From: Acidobacteriota bacterium
GTDB taxonomy: Bacteria > Acidobacteriota > Blastocatellia > Chloracidobacteriales > JADJPF01
Length of the DNA stretch: 64,000 nucleotides
Assembly (NCBI GenBank): GCA_016213785.1
Contig: JACQZQ010000001.1
Coordinates: 1 to 64,000 of the forward strand
Direction of reading: 5' to 3'
In this document: piece after piece, positions 17,557 through 25,926 of the stretch
How positions within the stretch are numbered: the stretch's first letter is position 1
Layout: every line of letters starts with the position of its first letter
Notes under the pieces: model-generated
What the model was told of the DNA's origin: nothing
The model's database searches: none
The model's input: only the letters and a program-made list of their open reading frames with translations
Translations under genes and position numbers: made by a program

Positions 17557-20070
17557 TTCTTTTGGAACAAAATGATAAAAATTATTAATTCTCTCAATAT
17601 GACCTCGTATAAGAGTCTCATTTTCCTTTTTAACTAATGGGTTTACAAGGTTATTTCTAGCTCTAGGGTCATTTATTAAATCATAAAAATAATCTTGGAA
17701 ATTTACTCCATCGGCAATATAAAGAGTCTTTCCATTATTAGTTAAAAGCCCATAGACTGCACCATAACTAGATGCTACTAGGTAAGAATCTTGTAAATAA
17801 GCCTTTTGCTCTTCAATTGTTTTTGTAAATAATGGTCTACCAAAAATTTCATTTTTAATTGTTAAATTATCTCCTACTAAGTAATAAAGACTAGGCGTTA
17901 TATCAGAGGAAAACGCTATTGTCTTGCTGTCGTAAACAATACTCTTAAGAAGTTTATTAGGCAGGTGAATAATTAAAGGGATTTTTAGAATTTCTGGAAA
18001 AATAGTATAAGCATGCCCAAAACGTCCTTCTTCGCCTAAAGAATCACCATGATCAGAAGTAAAAATAATTATGCTATTTTCAAATAAATTTTCAGATTTT
18101 AGAAATTTAATAAAATCACCAAAACATCTATCAATTTCTTTAACTCGTGAAGCATAAGGAGCATAAAAATTATCATAATTATCATTATCTAAAATAGTAC
18201 GGTTTTGTCGATTAATTACTGATATATGAATATTTTGCGGTTGGGTATAAGCAAACATTGGCTGGGTTTTATCTTCACGATTAGTAATTTTATCTTTTAA
18301 TTCATCTAAACTTTTACAAAACTCTAAACTTTGAGTCCTAACCCCTTTATCAATTTGGGTGATGCTGGAAGATGGTTTAACTATGGTTTCTAAAATAGAA
18401 TCCATGCTTATAAAGCTTTGGTAATTTCCTTTTTCCAACAGCTTTTCTAAACTATTCATTGGGTAAAAAGGTGTAACATATTGTTTATGGAGTAAAAGCC
18501 CTCCTACCCAAATTGAAGGTTCAGAAAGTCCTGTTCCTCCATAATGACTAAAAGAGTTTTCCATGACAATGCTCTCACTTGCAAAAGCATCTATAAAAGG
18601 AGTAAATTTAACAGATCTGTTATATGCGCCTACGTAATCTTGCCGTAAACTATCAATTGTAAAAATAAAAATATTAGGCTTTTCTTTGGGAGTAAAGTTT
18701 TCTACTAGGTCTATTTCTACAGGATTAATTTTTATTTCTTGAGCAATATTACTAGAACTTTGTAAAAATTTATAAAATGACCCTTTTTCTCTAGAAGTGT
18801 TAAAAATATCTTTAAGTAAACGAACCGATATATCATAACCAGCATATTTATCTAGAAGTTCTGAGCCTGAAATAATTTGATAATTATTTTGCCAAGACAA
18901 TTGATTTTCTAAAATAGAAATAGTTTTATAGCTAATCAAACTTAATAAAGCAAAAACTAACATTAAGTTTGTTCCAAAAGATTTTTTTGCTAGATTTGCT
19001 AAATTTTCTAAATTGGGTTTAGTTGAATAGAAACAAATAAATACAAAAAGCCAAATTATTAAGACAATTATTTTTTGTAATAGAAAGTTCCAATCTAAGG
19101 CTACAAACTTAGTTGTTAATACATATGCTATAACTCCTAATATTAACAAAAGGAAAACTTGTGTAACTTTATTAAAAGGTGTTTTACATAGTAATAGCTC
19201 TAGTGGGTTTTCAAAGGGTTTTTTTCCAACAGCTAATAATATACTTATGCTACTAAAAAATGTTACTAATAATGTAGCAAAAACAAATGCAAAAAATGTA
19301 GCTAAATAATTGTTAAAACCTATTGCAGCAAAAATTAAATTCCTAAAAACTAAGCAGACCAGAATAATAGCTACTGCTTGTACTAACCAAAATTCTAAAA
19401 CACTTATTTTTAAGCTAAGTTTAGCTAGAGCCGAAACAAAGTTAAATATAAGAAAAATAGCCATAAACACCACTAAATGAGCGCTAAGACTCCAAATAAG
19501 AATAAATATTTCTTGGCTAATTGTTGGAAAAAAATCAATAAAACTTAATCTAGCCTGAAAAATAACAAAATAGAGCAGAGAAACAAAAATAGATGTTTTT
19601 AGAAGTGCTAAGAAAATTTTTTTATCTTTTTCTTTATCTATATCTTGCGGCCAAATTATTTTAGGGTAAAAATTAAAATAATTAATTAAGATTAGGTAAA
19701 ACAATGGTAAGCTTGTAATAAAACACCAAAATAAACTAGTAAAACTATTTTCTAGTCTGCTTAGTAATGGGTTAAAAATTAAAGCTATACTAAAAAGAGA
19801 ATTTCCAATAACAAAAATTAAAGAAAAATATTTAGAAAAACGCTTAGAAAAGTCTATGGTAGAAAGTAAATTAATGTTAAGTAGAACACTAACAGTTAAG
19901 TAAATATAAGGATGAATTTTAACAAATATTGCTAGCCAAGTTACTAATTCTAATTTAATTACTTGTTGGTAAGTAAAAGGAGGATAAGCTAGTAAACAAT
20001 AAAAAGAAGTTAGAATAATTAAAATAGCGAAAATAAGTCTGATAACTATAGATATTATTTTAGCACTCAT
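17554..20070 (-). CDS. Polytopic membrane protein with C-terminal sulfatase/alkaline-phosphatase fold
   Basis: 838 residues. The first about 400 hold many hydrophobic helices; the C-terminal half is a sulfatase-family domain. It opens with KPNIFIFTIDSLRQDYVGAY (first metal Asp) and includes FTSDHGDSLGEEGRFGHAY (metal Asp-His) and a final PLIIHLP strand. The nucleophile region reads GGTGLSEPSIWVGG. Aligned to the sulfatase signature C/S-x-P-S-R, it has Ser at the formylglycine position and Ile in place of the invariant Arg. A true sulfatase is therefore doubtful; a phosphotransferase of the LTA-synthase or phosphoethanolamine-transferase type, with Thr or Ser as nucleophile, fits the membrane half better. 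The substrate is probably a lipid or envelope glycan (inference). It is a single gene with its own terminator. Confidence 0.82.
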   Translation of the reverse strand: MSAKIISIVIRLIFAILIILTSFYCLLAYPPFTYQQVIKLELVTWLAIFVKIHPYIYLTVSVLLNINLLSTIDFSKRFSKYFSLIFVIGNSLFSIALIFNPLLSRLENSFTSLFWCFITSLPLFYLILINYFNFYPKIIWPQDIDKEKDKKIFLALLKTSIFVSLLYFVIFQARLSFIDFFPTISQEIFILIWSLSAHLVVFMAIFLIFNFVSALAKLSLKISVLEFWLVQAVAIILVCLVFRNLIFAAIGFNNYLATFFAFVFATLLVTFFSSISILLAVGKKPFENPLELLLCKTPFNKVTQVFLLLILGVIAYVLTTKFVALDWNFLLQKIIVLIIWLFVFICFYSTKPNLENLANLAKKSFGTNLMLVFALLSLISYKTISILENQLSWQNNYQIISGSELLDKYAGYDISVRLLKDIFNTSREKGSFYKFLQSSSNIAQEIKINPVEIDLVENFTPKEKPNIFIFTIDSLRQDYVGAYNRSVKFTPFIDAFASESIVMENSFSHYGGTGLSEPSIWVGGLLLHKQYVTPFYPMNSLEKLLEKGNYQSFISMDSILETIVKPSSSITQIDKGVRTQSLEFCKSLDELKDKITNREDKTQPMFAYTQPQNIHISVINRQNRTILDNDNYDNFYAPYASRVKEIDRCFGDFIKFLKSENLFENSIIIFTSDHGDSLGEEGRFGHAYTIFPEILKIPLIIHLPNKLLKSIVYDSKTIAFSSDITPSLYYLVGDNLTIKNEIFGRPLFTKTIEEQKAYLQDSYLVASSYGAVYGLLTNNGKTLYIADGVNFQDYFYDLINDPRARNNLVNPLVKKENETLIRGHIERINNFYHFVPKE

Positions 20071-20150
20071 AAAATTTCTTACTAAATTGTAAAAGATTGG
20101 TGCTAATAAGAATACTAGCTTATTAAAAATGTCCTATAAGTGGCTAAAAG

Positions 20151-21359
20151 TCAAGAGGTTGGAGATATTGGTGTTTTTGTTCTTTTAGCTAACCATATCT
20201 TAAACCTATGATAGGTAAGTAAAAAACCTGTACAAACTAAAAAGATAGTTCCAATTGCTGAAAGAAAAATAATTATCTGTCCACTTAAACCTAAAACTTC
20301 ACCTGTATGAACAGGACGAGCTAAGGAGTTTAATTGACGACCAAGATTAGCCTTTGTATAAGGCTCGTAGCTAATAACTTGTGCTGTTTTTTGATCAAGT
20401 GATAATTGTGAACTTTGCCAATAATTACCTTCATTAATAAAAACTCGCATAGGGGTTTTATTATTAGTTGGAAAACGTAGGTTTATAACTTTCCAATTTT
20501 GGGGTGCTTGTTTTTGTGCTTCTAAATAAAAAGCATCTAGATTATTAAGTACTTCTATTGGAACCTCTTGTTGAGTTTCAGGCTTTGGTTTATTAGCTGT
20601 ATTTTCAGGCTTTGTCTTATCACTTGCCTTATCATTAGGTTGTTGGTTAGATGGTTTTGGGCGATCAGGACGTTCAGTTTGGGTTACTGTATAAAGCAGA
20701 TTGCTAGCCCACTCAAACCCCATAACAATACCTGTTAAACTAACAATAAAAATTATGGATGAAGCCCAAAAACCAATTGAGTTATGCCAATTAAAGTTTC
20801 TTGTATGACCCTTTAGCCCTAACTTAAATATTGTTATTGCTTTTACTTGTTGACGTGTCCATCCTCTAGGTAGCCAAATAAATAGCCCTGATAGAACAAG
20901 AAAGAAAAAAGAGATACTACTAATTCCTGTGATAATTTTACCAGTGTCGCGGTTTTTACCTTCTAAAGCTAGCCAGCGATGAAGTTCTGTTGTGGTCTTA
21001 AAAAAGGCTCTTAAATTCTTTGCACCTTCGCCAAGTATTTCACCTGTGTAGGGATTAACAAATAAAACTCCATCTCTACCTAAACTAACTGTTACAGCAA
21101 GTCTAGGGTCAGATTGAATTACTAACCCTGATATTTTAGTGCTTGGTTTAGCTTCTTTTACTTTTACAATAAGCGCTTGAGGGCTTAGGCGTTCTGAGTT
21201 GGAAGCTATTACAGTTCGAGTTTTACTTTCGGCAAGATCAACGATTTGTCTTTCAAAAGCAATTAAAGAGCCTGTTATAGCCATAAACAGGATTAATAAA
21301 CCAACAATTATACCTACAGGTAAGTGACACCAAAAAATAACTTTTCTTAGTAGTTTCAT
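20151..21359 (-). CDS. PepSY-associated transmembrane protein of an iron-uptake operon
   Basis: 402 residues. The family-typical N-terminus (MKLLRKVIFWCHLPVGIIVGLLILFMAITG has the first helix) is followed by a periplasmic PepSY-type region with LHRWLALEGK, more helices, a Pro/Lys-rich hydrophilic insert (about 225-265), and a last helix near 375. This is the PiuB/PepSY_TM family. Members sit with siderophore receptors and are thought to reduce ferric siderophore or help move iron at the inner membrane. It is the third gene of the operon, 22 bases after the dioxygenase gene. Confidence 0.88.
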   Translation of the reverse strand: MKLLRKVIFWCHLPVGIIVGLLILFMAITGSLIAFERQIVDLAESKTRTVIASNSERLSPQALIVKVKEAKPSTKISGLVIQSDPRLAVTVSLGRDGVLFVNPYTGEILGEGAKNLRAFFKTTTELHRWLALEGKNRDTGKIITGISSISFFFLVLSGLFIWLPRGWTRQQVKAITIFKLGLKGHTRNFNWHNSIGFWASSIIFIVSLTGIVMGFEWASNLLYTVTQTERPDRPKPSNQQPNDKASDKTKPENTANKPKPETQQEVPIEVLNNLDAFYLEAQKQAPQNWKVINLRFPTNNKTPMRVFINEGNYWQSSQLSLDQKTAQVISYEPYTKANLGRQLNSLARPVHTGEVLGLSGQIIIFLSAIGTIFLVCTGFLLTYHRFKIWLAKRTKTPISPTS

Positions 21360-21381
21360 TTATTTAAACTCCAAAATACAC

Positions 21382-22062
21382 TTAAACATCTGCCCAGCTT
21401 CGCAATAGATTATGGTAAATCCCTGTTAGTTGTATGATGGTTTTATGCTCAGGTATGTCTTTATTAAGCTGTTGGATAGCTAAGTCTAGATCAAAAAGCG
21501 TTGTACGTTTTCCATCATCACGCACCATGCTTTGGATCCAGAAAAATGAAGCAATTCTTGCACCTTTTGTTACTTGAGTAACATGATGTAAACTTGATGC
21601 AGGATATAAAATCATATGACCAGCAGGTAGTTTAACTTTATGTACTCCATAATTATCTTCTATAACAAGTTCCCCGCCTTCATAATCTTCAGGGTGGTTA
21701 AGAAATAAAGTTGCTGAAAGGTCTGTACGAATGTAATGTGCTGTTTGAGGAATTTGACGAATAGCATTATCAATATGAGTTCCAAAAGATTGACCGCCTT
21801 GGTAACGGTTAAATAAAGGAGGGAAAACCTTTGCAGGTAGTGCAGCAGAAATAAAAAGAGCATTTTTGCCTAAAGCTGAAAGAATCATTTCACCTAGCTT
21901 TTTTGCTACCTTATGGTTTTCAGGAATTTGTTGGTTATTTTTCGCACGAGCAGATTGATGGCCTGCTGTAACTCGGCCATCAACCCAATCGGCTTTAGCT
22001 AGGAACTCTTTTGCTTGTGCTAACTCATCAGAATTTAGTACTTCTGGTATAGTTAATAACAC
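21382..22062 (-). CDS. piuC: PKHD-type Fe(II)/2-oxoglutarate dioxygenase (PiuC/YbiX family)
   Basis: 226 residues, the standard family length. Iron ligands H96, D98 and H159 and the 2-oxoglutarate-binding R169 are present ([23 protein letters not shown]). These cytoplasmic hydroxylases are encoded beside catecholate or xenosiderophore TonB receptors in many Proteobacteria; the substrate is not firmly known. Here it lies 25 bases after the receptor gene and 22 before the PepSY gene, which supports the family assignment and iron-regulated co-expression. Confidence 0.94.
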   Translation of the reverse strand: MLLTIPEVLNSDELAQAKEFLAKADWVDGRVTAGHQSARAKNNQQIPENHKVAKKLGEMILSALGKNALFISAALPAKVFPPLFNRYQGGQSFGTHIDNAIRQIPQTAHYIRTDLSATLFLNHPEDYEGGELVIEDNYGVHKVKLPAGHMILYPASSLHHVTQVTKGARIASFFWIQSMVRDDGKRTTLFDLDLAIQQLNKDIPEHKTIIQLTGIYHNLLRSWADV

Positions 22063-22087
22063 TTACTCTACTTCTCCATCTAAAAAT

Positions 22088-24535
22088 TTACTTACGTAGC
22101 TTAAAGTTAAGCCCAACTTTTACCGAACGACCTGCGCCAGGAACTAAATGTCCACCGCTAACTTGGTCAATGTAAAATTTATTACTTAGATTATAAGCAT
22201 TTATTTGAAGTTCAATTGATTCACTAATAGCTCGTTTTACAAACATATCAGCTACAGTATAGCTCTTTACTTGTCTTACAAGTCCAGTAATAGGATCTAG
22301 TGGGGTAGTCGAGCTTGCATTACGGCTGCCAACATATCTTAAAGTAAAGCCTGCATCTAATCGCCAAGGTAAATTATAGGTAGTGGTTAAGCTACCAGTA
22401 TGTTTAGGGACGTTAGTAAGACGGCTACCAATAGCCTTTGGAAAGAATTTTGATGCAACTAGTTCACTATCTAAAAAAGCATAACTAGAATTAATTTGTA
22501 AGCGATCCATTATTCTACCCGTAGTTTCAAACTCAAAACCATCTACTTTTTGTTCACCAGAAAGTATAACTAAAAGTGAGTTCATAGGATCGGTTTCACG
22601 AGCATTAGTTTTTTCTACACGAAATGCTGCTGCACGAATAGAAAAACGTTCTGATAATAAATCCCACTTGCTACCGACTTCAAACGTCCTATTTTCTTCA
22701 GGAGCAACTTTTACAGTTGCGGCACTAAGTGCAAAAGCTTCAGCTGAAGGATTAAATGAAGTGCTGTAGCTAAAATAAATACTTCCTGTTTTCATAGGCT
22801 TGTAAACAATTGCACCACGATAACTTGTCATATTATCAAGACGATTAAATTTACCTTTTGCAGTACCTATAAATTGCTCAAAATCAACATCAAATCTGTC
22901 ATAACGAACCCCGCCTACAAACTCTAGCTTATCGGCAAGATTTATAGTTGTTAAGAAATAAGTTGCAAAGGTATTGCCTATAGCACGAATTCTAGAAGTA
23001 AGTGCAGAAGTACCAGAAAAGGGCGTTTCAGTATTTGGATTTAGTAGATTTGCTAGCGGAACCCCTGTAATAGTAAAACGAGTTGGCTTTGAAGTTTCAC
23101 GAGAACCTTCTACACCACCTACTACTGTATATTTTATAAAACCTGTTTGAAATTTCGCTGTTACATCAAATTGGTTTTGTAGAAAAGTCTCATCAGTATC
23201 AAGCGAAACTTGATTACGACTTACTTGTATTTGGTTAAGAGGAGTATTAAGCGTAGGAGTTCCGCTAATACGTGGGGCTGTAATTAAAGCCTCACGAGAA
23301 TAATTTGTATAACGTGCTTGATTACGTATACCAAATGAATCATTAAACTGATGCTCAAACTTAATTGTCCCTATATCGACATTAGTTTTAAGGAAATTAC
23401 TATTCTTAAAACCATAGTAGTTATTACGATCTACTGGAGCAGGGCCATTAAACAAATAGGGAAGCCCATAGTCAGGAATATCATCAGATGATTGATGAAA
23501 ATAACTAATAGTTAAATTAGTTGGTTGACCAATACCTATTGCTAAAGATGGAGCAAATCCATAACGGCGAGTCTCAGCAATATCACGCTCGGCAACTTGA
23601 GCATAATGGCCTAAGATATTTAATCTAAATGCAGAATTTTTCCCTAGTTTTGATATAGGCTCATTAATATCTATTGTTGCTCTTTTAGTCTCATCACTTC
23701 CAAACTCAAGCGTCCCATTAATAAAAGATCTAAGCTGTGGAGCTTTATAAGTTTGATTTACTGCACCACCTGTTGAACCACGCCCAAGAGTTACAGATGA
23801 AGGGCCTTTTAAGACTTCTACTTGCTCAACATTAAAAGGATCCCTATAGTAGTTGCCAAAATCACGCATACCATCAATAAAAAGATCATTACGAGCGCCA
23901 AACCCACGAATTGTTAAATTATCTCCTTGATTTCCACCTTCACCAGCAGCAATACTAACACCTGCAACATTACGCAAGGCATCACGAAGTGTTGTAACTC
24001 CTTGATCTTCAAGCGTTTCTTTTGAGACGATGCTAATTGATTGAGGTGTATCACGTAAAGGTTCAGTAAATTTAGGCGAGTTTAATATCTTAATACTATC
24101 TGTAACTTCAATTACTTCTGATGTTGCTTCAATTGTTATCGTTATTTCATTAGCAGAAGTAAAACGATAGGTAACGTTTGTGCCTACTAGAATTTGCTTA
24201 AGAGCTTCATCTAGCGAGTAGCTACCTGTAACCCCAGAAGATGTAAGACTGCGTAGTGCCTCATTTATTCCTTGAATTTTTATTCCTGTAGTGTCTTGAA
24301 AAGCGGCGAATACCTTATCTAGAGAGCCAGCAGGGATATTAAATTGACGAGCAGTCTCTTGCTGTTGAAGAAAACTATTGACCGTAAAACTAGGAAACGC
24401 TTTTCCATAAACAGGAAGTACAAACCCACTATCAAACGCAGTACAAGCAAGTAATGCTCCCATTACAACTAATTTTTTAGAACTATTTTCAGTAGAATTA
24501 CATTTACTTTTCTTAGTGCATTTTTTTACTTTCAT
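22088..24535 (-). CDS. TonB-dependent siderophore receptor with N-terminal STN domain
   Basis: 815 residues. A basic N-terminus and hydrophobic stretch (about 20-45) serve as signal. An STN domain (about 58-112, IPAGSLDKVFAAFQDTTGI) follows, then a plug (about 155-265, PQSISIVSKETLEDQGVTTLRDALRNVAGV and VEVLKGPSSVTLGRGSTGGAVN hold the signatures), then the barrel with the GSKWDLLSERFSIRAAAF and YNLSNKFYIDQ strands. It resembles PiuA/Fiu/FhuA-type receptors importing ferric siderophores. An STN domain usually serves FecR-sigma factor signalling, but no such pair is in the window. It is the first gene of the operon and is driven from a Fur-like promoter about 420 bases upstream. Confidence 0.93.
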   Translation of the reverse strand: MKVKKCTKKSKCNSTENSSKKLVVMGALLACTAFDSGFVLPVYGKAFPSFTVNSFLQQQETARQFNIPAGSLDKVFAAFQDTTGIKIQGINEALRSLTSSGVTGSYSLDEALKQILVGTNVTYRFTSANEITITIEATSEVIEVTDSIKILNSPKFTEPLRDTPQSISIVSKETLEDQGVTTLRDALRNVAGVSIAAGEGGNQGDNLTIRGFGARNDLFIDGMRDFGNYYRDPFNVEQVEVLKGPSSVTLGRGSTGGAVNQTYKAPQLRSFINGTLEFGSDETKRATIDINEPISKLGKNSAFRLNILGHYAQVAERDIAETRRYGFAPSLAIGIGQPTNLTISYFHQSSDDIPDYGLPYLFNGPAPVDRNNYYGFKNSNFLKTNVDIGTIKFEHQFNDSFGIRNQARYTNYSREALITAPRISGTPTLNTPLNQIQVSRNQVSLDTDETFLQNQFDVTAKFQTGFIKYTVVGGVEGSRETSKPTRFTITGVPLANLLNPNTETPFSGTSALTSRIRAIGNTFATYFLTTINLADKLEFVGGVRYDRFDVDFEQFIGTAKGKFNRLDNMTSYRGAIVYKPMKTGSIYFSYSTSFNPSAEAFALSAATVKVAPEENRTFEVGSKWDLLSERFSIRAAAFRVEKTNARETDPMNSLLVILSGEQKVDGFEFETTGRIMDRLQINSSYAFLDSELVASKFFPKAIGSRLTNVPKHTGSLTTTYNLPWRLDAGFTLRYVGSRNASSTTPLDPITGLVRQVKSYTVADMFVKRAISESIELQINAYNLSNKFYIDQVSGGHLVPGAGRSVKVGLNFKLRK

Positions 24536-24878
24536 TACTCTTATTACTCTCCTTAAAAGGCTTCGGTTATTTAGTTAAATAATAATAAAATTTAGGCAAA
24601 CAGATATTTAGCCACTATTTAAGTAGCAATTTTTTGCTAGTTTAAGAGTTATTTTTAGAGCTAGTAGCCTTGTAGCCTTTTAGAGAAGGTAAGTTTTATC
24701 TCTTAATCAAATTATTTAAGAAATATATATAAACTAATAGTTTCTCTAAAGTCTTACACCACAGTCTATTAAAATATTAAAAATAGCTTCTAGTGCTTAT
24801 CAAAAAATAAGTTGTGTGCTAGGATTTGCCCGCACAATATACGGGTTAGCGTCAAATATAACCAAACTAGTTGTGCTA

Positions 24879-24910
24879 GCCACCTTTAACGTTGCCGCGC
24901 TAAAGGTGGC
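24879..24910. repeat. Perfect 10-bp hairpin in the leader
   Basis: GCCACCTTTA (24879-24888) and TAAAGGTGGC (24901-24910) pair fully around a 12-base GC-rich loop. There is no T-run, so a terminator is less likely than a regulatory or processed RNA element. Confidence 0.8.
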
Positions 24911-24940
24911 CGTTCTTGACTTGTTAATTAGTGCTGAAAT

Positions 24941-24955
24941 TGAAAATCGTTTTCA
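24941..24955. promoter_or_regulatory. Fur-like box
   Basis: TGAAAATCGTTTTCA, a palindrome of the 7-1-7 Fur type (compare TGATAATnATTATCA). It covers about +4 to +18 of the predicted minus-strand transcript, a standard repression position. Confidence 0.65.
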
Positions 24956-24965
24956 GAGCAAAAAA

Positions 24966-24994
24966 ACTATACATAAAAGATTTATTTGTGTCAA
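24966..24994 (-). promoter_or_regulatory. Sigma-70 promoter of the siderophore receptor operon
   Basis: On the minus strand TTGACA (24989-24994), a 17-base spacer and TATAGT (24966-24971). The start is predicted near 24959, just before the Fur-like box. Confidence 0.75.
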
Positions 24995-25055
24995 CTATTT
25001 TTCCATTCAGTAGAATTATTAGAGTGCTATCAGTAGGGTTTATAGATAGGTTTGG

Positions 25056-25892
25056 TTAAATAGGTTCTAGGGTTAGGACTTCATTTAAGTAATCAACTTT
25101 AACAATAAAATTTTTTAGATAGTTAAATCCAAGTATTCCATGTAGTTTTATTCCTGCTACTTTGCTTAACATAGCAAAAAAATCTGCTACTACAACTGTT
25201 AGGTTTTCTACTTCAGTACTACCTACAGATAGAGAAGAAATCTCTGTAATAGGCATACTTAATTGATAGCCTCCGCCAGTTGAGACCGTTTCCATAGCTT
25301 TATTCTCTAGTGATAAAATTTCTGCAATATCAATAGAAATAACAGTACCAGAGGCACCTGTATCAAGAGCAAATTGGTAGGGGCCTGTATTATTAACCAT
25401 TGTAGACACAACAATTAAAGGTCTTTGGGGATGGGCTAGCCTAAATTTTATTTGATTAGGAGTTAAATTTAGTGTGCTTAATGCACTTGGTTCGATAGGT
25501 GAAGTTAAATGTAGGGTTTGTTTTTGATAATTAAGTATAAGGTCGAAATTTTGTAGAAAATTATAACCAATTCCACCCATAACTTCGGCATTAATTGCTT
25601 GGCAAACATCTGTTAAATCAACTATTCCTACCAGTAAATTATTTATTTTTGCTTGTCCAACTGAAAAATAGTTTACTTCTCCAAGCCCTAAAGCTATTTT
25701 GCCTCCTGCTACTAAGGCTTCTCGCTCATCCTGGCAAGCTATCCCTAATTTTTCTGCAAGTGTTGGTGTAATAAGCGAAGTGCTTGCTCCTGTATCTAAA
25801 ATAAAATCAAATGGGCCTTGTTCATTAATATAGGTTGGCACTAATACTAAAGGTTGAGGATCTCCTGCTAACTTAAAGCTTGTTGTGTCCAA
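25056..25892 (-). CDS. Tandem retropepsin-like aspartic protease
   Basis: 278 residues made of two similar halves. Each has a catalytic DTGA motif: D33-T-G-A (FILDTGASTSLI) and D177-T-G-A (FALDTGASGTVI). Each also has a matching later block, GGIGYNFLQNF (about 106-116) and HGILGFNYLKNF (about 251-262). Bacterial retropepsin-like domains are usually single and must dimerise; here one chain could supply both aspartates, like pepsin. No signal peptide or membrane segment is visible with this ATG, so a cytoplasmic location is likely unless the start is wrong. It ends upstream of the siderophore promoter and lies 34 bases downstream of the glycosyltransferase gene on the same strand. Confidence 0.88.
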   Translation of the reverse strand: MDTTSFKLAGDPQPLVLVPTYINEQGPFDFILDTGASTSLITPTLAEKLGIACQDEREALVAGGKIALGLGEVNYFSVGQAKINNLLVGIVDLTDVCQAINAEVMGGIGYNFLQNFDLILNYQKQTLHLTSPIEPSALSTLNLTPNQIKFRLAHPQRPLIVVSTMVNNTGPYQFALDTGASGTVISIDIAEILSLENKAMETVSTGGGYQLSMPITEISSLSVGSTEVENLTVVVADFFAMLSKVAGIKLHGILGFNYLKNFIVKVDYLNEVLTLEPI

Positions 25893-25926
25893 TTGTTACT
25901 CCTACTAATTATTTAAGAAAGTTTTG

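Larger units (their letters stand above)
24536..24958 (-). other. Long 5' leader of the siderophore receptor operon
   Basis: About 420 bases between the predicted transcription start and the receptor's ATG. No gene is apparent: a 65-codon plus-strand frame has no ribosome site or family features. The segment about 24810-24915 is visibly richer in G and C than its surroundings and holds the perfect hairpin at 24879-24910. Such a long leader in an iron operon could carry RNA-level control (inference). Confidence 0.5.

Noticed and set aside
24816-25013. 65-codon plus-strand frame in the siderophore leader
   Set aside because: No ribosome site or family features. It runs through the hairpin, Fur-like box and opposite-strand promoter, so it is most likely non-coding.
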